Assembly (NCBI GenBank): GCA_965204165.1
Contig: OZ241969.1
Span: 3,534,001 to 3,598,000 of the forward strand
Direction of reading: 5' to 3'
Length of the DNA stretch: 64,000 nucleotides
Source: VYFG01 sp965204165
Lineage (GTDB): Bacteria > Pseudomonadota > Gammaproteobacteria > Arenicellales > Poriferihabitantaceae
Below the pieces are notes generated by a model, which saw nothing but the letters and a program-made list of their open reading frames with translations, ran no database searches and had not been told where the DNA came from. This document shows positions 57,283 to 64,000 of this stretch, piece by piece. Every line of letters begins with the position of its first letter. The stretch's first letter is position 1. Made by a program: the position numbers and the translations under genes.

Positions 57283-58152
57283 ATGAAACAATACCTGGAC
57301 GCCGTCAGGGAAACCCTGGAATCCGGCACAAGAAAAGAAAACCGCACCGGGGTGGACACCCTGTCCACGTTCAATATCAACTACGAGATCGATCTGCGTG
57401 AAGGGTTTCCGCTGCTGACCACGAAGGAGATTTCCTGGAAGAACATCGTCATCGAAAACCTGTGGTTTCTGTCCGGCCGCACCGATATTGCCCTGCTGCG
57501 CAAGCACGGCTGCAAATTCTGGGACCCCTGGGCGGACGAGGAAGGCAAGGTTCCGAGCGCATACGGGAATTTCTGGCGGCACTTTCCCTTGCCGGACAAC
57601 GGCACCAATGACCAGATCGCCTATGTTATCGACACCCTGAAGAACAACCCCATGAGCCGGCGGATGGCGGTCGCCGCCTGGGCTCCCGGCAACGCGCAAT
57701 CCAGCGCCCTGCCGCCCTGCCATGCGTTCTGGGTGGTCAACGTGCAGAATGACGACACCGGAAATCCGCACCTTTGCCTGCATCTGACACAAAGAAGCTG
57801 CGATATCGCCCTGGGCGTTCCCTACAACATCGCGGGGTACTCCCTGCTGGCGGAACTGTTCGCCCGTTTCGGCGGCATTCCGGCGGGCATTTTCGGCCAT
57901 ACCCTGATCGATGCGCACATCTACACCGCCCGGGCCGACGGGAGCATGGCCGAGTACGACCATATTCCCGGCCTGAGAGAGCAGCTCGGGCGGGAACCCC
58001 GGGCACTCCCGCGGCTGGAGATCGATGAATCCATCCGTTCCCTGGACGACATCGAACCCCTGCTCGATCTCGATACCGGGGAGATCATGGACAAGTTCCG
58101 GCTCCACGGCTACCACCCGCATCCCGCCATCAGCTTCAAAGTGGCGGTCTGA
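57283..58152 (+). CDS. thyA: Thymidylate synthase
   Basis: A 289-residue ThyA making dTMP from dUMP with methylene-tetrahydrofolate. The catalytic Cys is in ALPPCHAFWVVNV (about residue 146), and RRMAVAAWAPGNAQ, LTQRSCDIALGVPYNIAGYSLL and HIYTARADGSMAEY are the substrate motifs. It starts 22 bases after the PBP stop and is followed by folA, the common thyA-folA pair, which recycles its dihydrofolate product. Confidence 0.95.
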   Translation: MKQYLDAVRETLESGTRKENRTGVDTLSTFNINYEIDLREGFPLLTTKEISWKNIVIENLWFLSGRTDIALLRKHGCKFWDPWADEEGKVPSAYGNFWRHFPLPDNGTNDQIAYVIDTLKNNPMSRRMAVAAWAPGNAQSSALPPCHAFWVVNVQNDDTGNPHLCLHLTQRSCDIALGVPYNIAGYSLLAELFARFGGIPAGIFGHTLIDAHIYTARADGSMAEYDHIPGLREQLGREPRALPRLEIDESIRSLDDIEPLLDLDTGEIMDKFRLHGYHPHPAISFKVAV

Positions 58153-58182
58153 GACGCACCGCCACGGGAAACCCGCAGACCG

Positions 58183-58668
58183 ATGGAAGTCCCCGTCCCC
58201 CTGCGCGGCGCCATCGTGGCGATGACCCGGGACCGCGTGATCGGCCTGGAAGGCCGCCTGCCGTGGCACTACTCCGATGACCTCAAGCGGTTCAAGCGCC
58301 GCACCATGGGGTGCGCCATCATCATGGGCAGAAAAACCTGGGAATCCATCGGTTCCACCGCACTGCCGGGGCGGCGCAACATCGTCGTCACCCGGAAAGG
58401 GGTCGGGGGAGTGGAATGCCACGGCAGCCCCGGGGAGGCCCTCGACGCCTGCGGTGGAAGCGATGCGTGGGTCATCGGCGGCGGTCAGGTCTACCGGTCC
58501 GCGATGCCGCTGCTCAATCTGCTGGATGTCACCTGGGTGCCCGACAGGATCAGGGCGCCCGGGGCGGTGACATTCCCCTCCATCGACCCCGATCTCTGGG
58601 AAGTGTCCGCCGAGGGGCCTCTGGAAGGCGACTCCGGGCTCTGGAACACCATCTACCTTCGGCGGTAG
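58183..58668 (+). CDS. folA: Dihydrofolate reductase
   Basis: A 161-residue DHFR. Signatures are GAIVAMTRDRVIGLEGRLPWHYSDDLKRFKRRTMG with the substrate-contacting Asp, IIMGRKTWESIG near 46 and WVIGGGQVYRSAMP near 97. It regenerates tetrahydrofolate after ThyA. It starts 30 bases after thyA on the same strand, so the two are likely co-expressed. Confidence 0.94.
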   Translation: MEVPVPLRGAIVAMTRDRVIGLEGRLPWHYSDDLKRFKRRTMGCAIIMGRKTWESIGSTALPGRRNIVVTRKGVGGVECHGSPGEALDACGGSDAWVIGGGQVYRSAMPLLNLLDVTWVPDRIRAPGAVTFPSIDPDLWEVSAEGPLEGDSGLWNTIYLRR

Positions 58669-58775
58669 GGACGCCGGACGGGCGGAATCCTGCCGGCTGT
58701 TCCCGGGCCGGAATATCCATGTTTCCCGGACGACGGGGTCCTCAGGTCACGGTTTTCCCGCTCCGGCCCGGAGCC

Positions 58776-60809
58776 CTACAGAGACTGGCAAAGGCGGCGT
58801 GCGTCCAGAATGGCGGCATGGATGTTGCGGCTGGCGACCGCATCACCGACCCGGTACAGCGCCGGTGCGCTGTCATGGGGCTGCCGCTTGCCTGACAACA
58901 GCGCCCCGTAATCCGTCACGCCATCGTTGACGCTGTGGGGCCTCAGTGCACCGTAGAGCGCATCGTTGGGCACGGTACCGTGCTCCACGATCATGTAATC
59001 CACCACGCGGTCGATGAATTTCCCACCGCCGAACTCGTTCTCGAACACCGCCCGCAGGCGATCCGAGTCATGCTCCACGCTCCGCAGACGGTAATCCGGC
59101 GTGACGGTTACCCCCTTTTGATGGAATCGCCTCATGTACATGGGAAAGTTCGAGGAACCCATCTCGGCGCAGGCACTGCGGTCCGGGGTCACCAGTTCCA
59201 CCCGCGCCTCCCCTTCTGCGATCTGGTCCACGGTGGACGCGCCCTGATGCTGGCCGTGGTCGTCGTAAACCAGCACATCCCCGGAAACCGGCGTGCCGGA
59301 CAGAACGTCCCAGGTGCTGAGACAGGCCTCGGCACCCGGAACCAGGTGGGTGTCCGGCAGACCCCCGGTGGCGATCACAATCACATCGGGCGTCTCGGCA
59401 AGGACGGTTTCCTCGTCAGCCAGCACATTCCAGTGGATCGCCACGCCCAGGTGCCCGAGTTCCGCGGCCAGCCAGTCGGTGATGCCCAGAATATCCCGCC
59501 GGACCTCCGCCCTGCCCGCCAGCAGGACCTGTCCTCCCAGTTCGCCGGAAGCCTCGAACAGGACAACCCGGTGTCCGCGCTCCGCGCAGACCCTGGCGGC
59601 CTCCATTCCCGCGGGCCCGCCGCCCACCACGACCACCCTCCGTCCGGGTTTCCGCGCGCGGGTGATCTGCTGCGGCACCTCGTTCTCCCTGCCGGTGGCC
59701 ACGTTGTGCGTGCAGACCATGTCCCCTTCGTTGTAGATCCGGTCGATGCAGTATCCCGCACCCACGCACGGGCGAATCCGGGACTCCTGACCGGATTGCA
59801 GCTTGTGGACCAGCCAGGGATCGGCAATATGCGCCCGGGTCATGCCCACGAGGTCGAGGATGCCCTCGGATATGGCGTAGCGGGCGGTGGCGAGGTCGAG
59901 GATGCGGGTGGCGTGAATCACGGGCAGGTCGAGTTCCCGCTTGAACAGCCCGACGGTCTGCAGCCACGGGGCCAGCTTCTGGAACATGGCCGGCACCGCG
60001 AACCAGCCGAGCTCGAAATCATTGTCGAACCTGCCGACATTGAGATTGAAATAGTCCACGCACCCCTGCTCCTGCATCAGGTGCAATGCCTCCAGGGATT
60101 CCTCGGGCCTGAGCCCGTCCGCCAGCTTGCTGTCGGTATCCACCCTGGCTCCCACCACGAAATCATCCCCCGCCGACTCGCGGATCGCCTCCAGGACTTC
60201 CAGCATGAACCGGACCCGGTTTTTCAGGGAGCCGCCATATCCGTCCCGGCGATGGTTGGTGTGCGGGGACAGGAACTGGCCCGGCAGGTGCCCATTCTGC
60301 ATCACCTCCACGCCGTCCACCCCCCCGTCCCGGCAACGCCTGGCAGCGGCGGCATAGTCGCCGACGACCCTGCGGATGTCCCATTCATCCATCTCCTTTG
60401 GGAACCCCCTGTGCGCCGGCTCACGCACCCGGGACGGTGCCACCAGGGGGAGCCAGTTGCCGGCATTCCAGGTGCTGCGCCGGCCCAGATGGGAGATCTG
60501 GCAAACGGTCCTGGCGCCGTGACCGTGAACCCGGTCGGTCAGGCTCTTCAGATAGGGAATGATGGCGTCGGTCCCCACATCGAGTTGGCCGAAGACCGAC
60601 GGGGAATCCGGCCCCACACAGGAGGATCCGCCGAACATGGTCATGCCGATCCCGCCCCTGGCCTTTTCCTCATGGTATCGCTGGTAGCGCTCCTTCGGCA
60701 TTCCCTCCTCCGCGAAGGCGGGGGAATGCGGCGTACTGACGATCCGGTTCCTGAGTGTCAGGTGCCGGAGGGTGAAGGGCTGCAGTAGCGGATCTTGGGA
60801 CATTGTCAT
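58776..60809 (-). CDS. TMADH-type flavoprotein (old yellow enzyme + FAD domains)
   Basis: A 677-residue enzyme with an N-terminal FMN TIM barrel (residues 1-330) and a C-terminal FAD/NAD domain (RRVVVVGGGPAGMEAARVCAERG from about 395), as in trimethylamine dehydrogenase, 2,4-dienoyl-CoA reductase and dimethylglycine-type demethylases. The [4Fe-4S] motif is incomplete: RPCVGAGYCIDRIYNEGDMVC has Ala where the second of four cysteines normally is (CxGCxxC), so the cluster may be altered or [3Fe-4S]-like. It likely reduces an amine or unsaturated substrate; the exact compound is unclear. It is convergent with folA. Confidence 0.86.
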   Translation of the reverse strand: MTMSQDPLLQPFTLRHLTLRNRIVSTPHSPAFAEEGMPKERYQRYHEEKARGGIGMTMFGGSSCVGPDSPSVFGQLDVGTDAIIPYLKSLTDRVHGHGARTVCQISHLGRRSTWNAGNWLPLVAPSRVREPAHRGFPKEMDEWDIRRVVGDYAAAARRCRDGGVDGVEVMQNGHLPGQFLSPHTNHRRDGYGGSLKNRVRFMLEVLEAIRESAGDDFVVGARVDTDSKLADGLRPEESLEALHLMQEQGCVDYFNLNVGRFDNDFELGWFAVPAMFQKLAPWLQTVGLFKRELDLPVIHATRILDLATARYAISEGILDLVGMTRAHIADPWLVHKLQSGQESRIRPCVGAGYCIDRIYNEGDMVCTHNVATGRENEVPQQITRARKPGRRVVVVGGGPAGMEAARVCAERGHRVVLFEASGELGGQVLLAGRAEVRRDILGITDWLAAELGHLGVAIHWNVLADEETVLAETPDVIVIATGGLPDTHLVPGAEACLSTWDVLSGTPVSGDVLVYDDHGQHQGASTVDQIAEGEARVELVTPDRSACAEMGSSNFPMYMRRFHQKGVTVTPDYRLRSVEHDSDRLRAVFENEFGGGKFIDRVVDYMIVEHGTVPNDALYGALRPHSVNDGVTDYGALLSGKRQPHDSAPALYRVGDAVASRNIHAAILDARRLCQSL

Positions 60810-61337
60810 CTTTGTTGATTCTTGTCTCTGGCTTGGTTTGACTGGTTCTTGTTTCCGTATTGCGATGATACAACCCGGAAGTCAACTGAACCCTCGAACA
60901 AGTGTACCCCGTACAGGCGTATGGCGCATTTCTCCGATCCCGGTCGTTGATGCCGGTGAACCGGATCAATTGGACCAACTGAAAATACCTGATTTGCAGA
61001 AGTCGCCTGCAGAATCTCGATCATTCTGCAGGTGTGCCGTGAATGCTTGACCTATCGTTGAACCGCTCTTGCCAAATTCGCGTAAGGTATTCTTGATCAT
61101 AGCCGGGCAAGCAATCCGGGAATCAGGGTGCCAGTGGTATACTTGATTTCAGGCGATCCCATGACACGATCATTCCCAGTCATGCCGGCCGGTCGATAAA
61201 GGGGGAGCGTACTGTTGCCGGGGTCACGCCATGTCAATCGTGTGATGCCTCCCACCATCGATAAGCGCCCTCGGGGTACCATACTTCCTCTCTGATACGG
61301 GGCAACCAGGCAGAACTGAATGAAGATGGAGGAAAAC
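60810..61337. other. Gene-free spacer before the toxin-antitoxin region
   Basis: 528 bases with no credible gene. It contains a perfect 9-bp inverted repeat (61007-61031). The DUF433 gene begins just past it. It marks the change from housekeeping DNA to more AT-rich accessory DNA. Confidence 0.55.
61007..61031. promoter_or_regulatory. Inverted repeat in the spacer
   Basis: CTGCAGAAT and ATTCTGCAG, perfect 9-bp arms around a 7-nt centre. No T-run follows, so an operator is more likely than a terminator; which gene it serves is unknown. Confidence 0.4.
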
Positions 61338-61571
61338 ATGACAAGCCATGCAACGCTCCTTGAGCGCATCACTACCCGGCCCGACGTGTTCTCCGGAAAA
61401 CCGATTGTGCGTGATACGCGGATATCAGTAGAGTTGATTCTCAGCCTGATGGCCCAAGGCGTTTCCCAGGAAGAGATTCTGGAGGACTATCCGGGCCTGG
61501 AATCGGAAGATATCTGCGCATGTGCAGCATATGCGCATGTTGCATTGCAACAGCCGAAATCCGGAGCTTGA
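61338..61571 (+). CDS. DUF433 antitoxin-like protein
   Basis: A 77-residue DUF433 protein: LLERITTRPDVFSGKPIVRDTRISVELILSLMAQGVSQEEILEDYPGLESEDICACAAYAH, the standard layout of the VapB45-type antitoxin family with a helix-turn-helix-like core. ATG 61338 is chosen because GGAGG stands six bases before it. Its usual PIN-domain (DUF5615) toxin partner is not downstream; instead higB begins six bases later. It may be an orphan, or a third component of the HigBA locus. Confidence 0.83.
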   Translation: MTSHATLLERITTRPDVFSGKPIVRDTRISVELILSLMAQGVSQEEILEDYPGLESEDICACAAYAHVALQQPKSGA

Positions 61572-61577
61572 ATCAAC

Positions 61578-61856
61578 TTGATTCGGAGCTTCCGATGCAG
61601 GGACACTGAGCGGCTTGCCAATGGCTATCGGGTGGCCCGATTCGTCAATATCGAGCGTGTGGCGCGGCGCAAGCTCGCGCAACTGGATGCAGCCGCGACG
61701 CTGGAGTTTCTGCGGGTACCACCCGGAAATCGGCTTGAAGCGTTGAGAGGAGACCGCAGGGGCTGGTACAGTATCCGTATCAACGAGCAGTGGCGTCTAT
61801 GCTTCCGCTTCGCCAACGGAAACGCTCACGATGCCGAGATTGTGGATTATCATTGA
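61578..61856 (+). CDS. higB: HigB-type toxin
   Basis: A 92-residue RelE-fold ribosome-dependent mRNA nuclease. The family features IRSFRCRDTERLANG, RRKLAQLDAAATLEFLRVPPGNRLEALRGDRRGWYSIRINEQWRLCFRF and the final EIVDYH are all present. It starts with TTG 61578, normal in position for HigB, whose proteins begin MIxSF. The toxin-first order higB-higA is characteristic. Confidence 0.9.
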   Translation: MIRSFRCRDTERLANGYRVARFVNIERVARRKLAQLDAAATLEFLRVPPGNRLEALRGDRRGWYSIRINEQWRLCFRFANGNAHDAEIVDYH

Positions 61857-61897
61857 CCTGCGCTGATTGAATTATTGTCAATTGAGGAAATGTACTC

Positions 61898-62191
61898 ATG
61901 ACCCGACTTGCGCCAGTACACCCGGGTGAGGTTCTGAAGCACGATTTCATGGAACCGTTCGACTTGTCTGCCCCCGGGCTTGCCAGGGCCATCGGTGTGT
62001 CTCCGGCTCGGATCAACGATATCGTTCGCGGCCGCCGTGGGATCACTGCTGAGACGGCACTGCGCCTGGCCCGGTACTTCAAGACAGACGCCCGCAGTTG
62101 GATGAACCTTCAGGACCGATATGAACTCGAACTTGCGGAGCGGGCCCATGCTGATTCTTTGCGAGAGATTCAACCCCGGGAATTTGCCTGA
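61898..62191 (+). CDS. higA: HigA antitoxin
   Basis: A 97-residue Xre-family antitoxin with the HigA signature HPGEVLKHDFMEPFDLSAPGLARAIGVSPARINDIVRGRRGITAETALRLARYF and the SWMNLQDRYELE tail. It binds HigB and represses the operon. GAGGAAA stands before ATG 61898. It is 41 bases after higB. Confidence 0.93.
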   Translation: MTRLAPVHPGEVLKHDFMEPFDLSAPGLARAIGVSPARINDIVRGRRGITAETALRLARYFKTDARSWMNLQDRYELELAERAHADSLREIQPREFA

Positions 62192-62341
62192 GCTTTCAGC
62201 AACTCCACAGATTTTCCCCATCAAATCAGTTTAAACACGACCTCGGACAAAGGGCGCTACTGGTAACAAGACATCGAATCTTTCAGAAAACAATAATTGA
62301 CAAAAATAAGAACAGCTGGTGAATTCAATCGGAGCAAGAGC

Positions 62342-63841
62342 ATGTTGAGGCGTATGCTGGAACTTGGCAAGGGAGACAGATTCGATCCCACGGATGCAGT
62401 TTTTCCAAACATCAATGTAGACAAAATCGCTAACGATTTGCGGCTTAAGCAAATCGGATTAGAGAGGGGAAGAAAGAATCTTCCGGGACCAAAGGACCAA
62501 GTACTCGACAGCGTAGAGCATCAAATTGTTGGTGCCATTGAAGAGCTCCGTAACAAGGGCCTTAGCCATTTTGAACAACATCAGCAAGTGTATGGAGAGA
62601 GGCTGACAAGAGCATCGGAATCACGCGTTCAGATTGAAACCATTGCGGTGAGTGCAGAAACTGACTTCCAAGGGGAGATCAAAACTTGTAACGCCGAGAT
62701 GGCAAATCAGCGGAAAATGGTTTCCGTGGCCGGAGATGCACTACAGCGTTTTTATGACAAGCATCCAGTAGAAGGAGCTGCGAGAGAAAGATCAAGTAAT
62801 TTCAAGCTCTTTGGGCTTGTATCCTTCATGATCGTCATCGAGTCGATGGGAAATGGCATCCTGTTACGGGAGGCAAGCACGCAGGGATGGCTGGGTGGTT
62901 TCTTTATTGCCGTATCTATATCCATTCTGAACGTTGGATTCTCAGCACTGACCGGATTGTCAGCAAGATACTTCAATCATGTGAGTTGGTTCCGTAAACT
63001 TTTAGCACTTTTCGGGGCGGCCACGTTTGCCCTCTTGGTATGTGCAGTCAATATTGCCGCTGGACATTATCGTGATTCGGCAACGAAGCTTGGAATAATG
63101 GAAGAGGCTGCTTCGGAGGCTTTAGACACGTTGATTGCGACCCCCTACATGCTTGACAGCTTGCAATCCTGGATGCTTGTCGGATTGGGAGTTCTAATTG
63201 CCATAGTTGCGGGATGGAAGGGTTACTCCTTCGACGAACCTTATCCGGGTTTCGGGCACATCTGGCGACAGATGACGAATGCACGGGTTGCTTATGCAAT
63301 ACAACTTCGAGATGCCATCGATGAGATCTTCCATGCCAGAGACGATGCAATCGAGAACCTTCGCAATGAAAGCGATGCTGCTCGAGACCGGATTGATGAG
63401 GCCATTGACGCCTTGGCCGGATCAAGTTCCTTGTATGGGCGTCTCGGTCTTTTTATCGAACAGTGCGATCAGAAAGTGAATCACCTTCTCGCAATCTATA
63501 GAGATGCCAACCGAGAAGTACGTGAAGCTGAAGCGCCCGCCCACTTCTTGGATGAGTACTCGTTTAAACCATATGAGCTCGGAAAGCATGACAACGGTGT
63601 TACAAACAATGCGAGAAAAGAACAAGATGAAATCAGAAACATCGTTTCGTGCACCATCGAAAGAATCAAAAACGGTGCAGAGACAGCGATCGCAACCTAC
63701 CCTGAAACCCACGAACTGGAAAACCAAACACTGACCGGAAAAGCGCTGGCGGCTGCAAGAGAAAATCCGGTGGTGATAGACCAACATACTTCCTCTAAAC
63801 GTAACTACTCACCCCTTATTTGCCCCATATCCCATCTGTAG
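62342..63841 (+). CDS. Unknown four-helix membrane protein with coiled coils
   Basis: A protein of about 499 residues, with lower GC and different codon use than its surroundings. A charged N-terminal half includes long helices (KDQVLDSVEHQIVGAIEELRNKGL; a coiled coil about residues 50-150). Four membrane helices follow (FKLFGLVSFMIVIESMGNGIL, GGFFIAVSISILNVGFSALTG, LLALFGAATFALLVCAVNIA, WMLVGLGVLIAIVAGW), then another helical, charged domain. ATG 62342 has GGAG eight bases upstream; an upstream TTG at 62297 lacks one. No family is recognised. Next to HigBA and a DNA methylase, a defence, plasmid/phage-related or island function is conceivable but unproven. Confidence 0.7.
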   Translation: MLRRMLELGKGDRFDPTDAVFPNINVDKIANDLRLKQIGLERGRKNLPGPKDQVLDSVEHQIVGAIEELRNKGLSHFEQHQQVYGERLTRASESRVQIETIAVSAETDFQGEIKTCNAEMANQRKMVSVAGDALQRFYDKHPVEGAARERSSNFKLFGLVSFMIVIESMGNGILLREASTQGWLGGFFIAVSISILNVGFSALTGLSARYFNHVSWFRKLLALFGAATFALLVCAVNIAAGHYRDSATKLGIMEEAASEALDTLIATPYMLDSLQSWMLVGLGVLIAIVAGWKGYSFDEPYPGFGHIWRQMTNARVAYAIQLRDAIDEIFHARDDAIENLRNESDAARDRIDEAIDALAGSSSLYGRLGLFIEQCDQKVNHLLAIYRDANREVREAEAPAHFLDEYSFKPYELGKHDNGVTNNARKEQDEIRNIVSCTIERIKNGAETAIATYPETHELENQTLTGKALAAARENPVVIDQHTSSKRNYSPLICPISHL

Positions 63842-63842
63842 G

Positions 63843-63871
63843 TTGACAGTATAGAATATTTTCCCTATCGT
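63843..63871 (+). promoter_or_regulatory. Sigma70 promoter of the DNA methylase gene
   Basis: TTGACA (63843-63848, a perfect -35) is separated by 17 bases from TATCGT (63866-63871, four of six -10 matches). The start should be about 63878, 30 bases before the ATG at 63907. Confidence 0.6.
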
Positions 63872-63906
63872 TCGGGTTTCGGACCACGAGACGAACCCGC
63901 ACACAG

Positions 63907-64000
63907 ATGGGGAACCGCTATTTCGGCTCCAAGGGAGCTTCGGGGCTGTGCCAGCCTCTGATCGCCCTGATGCCGCCGCACTCGGTGTATATCGAAACCC
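63907..64000 (+). CDS. DNA adenine methylase, D12 class, 3' end outside the window
   Basis: The first 31 codons are visible: MGNRYFGSKGASGLCQPLIAL then PPHSVYIET. The YFGSKGASG and the PPHxxYIET pattern match the start of D12-class N6-adenine methyltransferases, as in phage- and defence-associated genes. It is preceded by a good promoter and lies behind the unknown membrane protein. Because it is cut by the window edge, the target site and any partner endonuclease cannot be seen. Confidence 0.75.
   Translation, partial: MGNRYFGSKGASGLCQPLIALMPPHSVYIET

Noticed and set aside
58935..60788. Long open frame (617 codons) on the plus strand opposite the TMADH-type gene
   Set aside because: It is antisense to a gene with clear flavoprotein motifs; its own translation is rich in Gly, His, Arg and Pro with no domain. 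High GC gives such shadow frames.
1..64000. tRNA, rRNA and CRISPR arrays
   Set aside because: No cloverleaf with CCA-type ends, no rRNA blocks and no regularly spaced direct repeats were seen by eye; a tRNAscan or CRISPR search would be decisive.

Overview
The window is GC-rich, densely coded chromosomal DNA from a proteobacterium, most likely a gammaproteobacterium. The best placement evidence is the block at 35449-50857. It carries pilus-chemotaxis genes (chpC-like, chpA, pilJ, pilI, pilG), then a divergent tonB-like gene, yqgE, ruvX, pyrR, pyrB and a dihydroorotase homologue. This is the Pseudomonas aeruginosa PA0401-PA0415 order with a few losses. Metabolic genes suggest a sulfur-oxidising, probably autotrophic lifestyle: cobalt-type thiocyanate hydrolase, a sulfide:quinone oxidoreductase-like flavoprotein, TusA and DsrE relay proteins, and a transketolase / phosphoglycerate kinase / class II aldolase cluster. 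A large Mrp-type antiporter operon fits a saline or alkaline habitat. The species is not identifiable from this sequence alone.

Layout. 1-5519: an unknown partial gene, a CpdA-like phosphodiesterase, a methyltransferase, PhzF, a glutathione S-transferase and small unknowns. 5714-13249 (minus strand): scnB-scnA-scnC, a P15K-like cobalt-insertion factor, an ABC importer, DsrE, TusA, an SQR-like enzyme and DUF1641. A divergent LysR regulator (13647-14633) faces it across an AT-rich spacer holding a textbook LysR box. 15455-22755: an Mrp/Mnh operon with three large antiporter-like subunits. 22834-29976: a FAD amine oxidase-like enzyme, a spacer with DnaA boxes, RDD, MFS and TerC membrane proteins, and a TPR protein paired with an L,D-transpeptidase. 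30069-34451: fba, pgk, tkt. 34623-46010: an inositol-phosphatase-like gene and the Chp system. 46221-50857: tonB-like, yqgE, ruvX, pyrR, pyrB, pyrC-like. 51016-58668: periplasmic protease, cysE, DUF924, a J-domain protein, agmatinase, a penicillin-binding protein, thyA, folA. 58776-60809: a TMADH-type flavoprotein. 61338-64000: a toxin-antitoxin and unknown membrane-protein region ending in a DNA adenine methylase, which looks like the edge of an island.

How it fits together. The scn cluster reads as one catabolic unit: import of a small anion, hydrolysis of thiocyanate to COS and ammonia, then handling of the released sulfur by the SQR-like enzyme and persulfide carriers. The Calvin-type sugar-phosphate genes could use the electrons gained.

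The Chp locus has been remodelled. A complete insertion sequence (43864-45482, 14-bp perfect terminal repeats, 9-bp target duplication) split a small gene between pilG and pilI, and a decayed pilH remnant lies just upstream of pilI. These calls come from reading the sequence; no searches were run.
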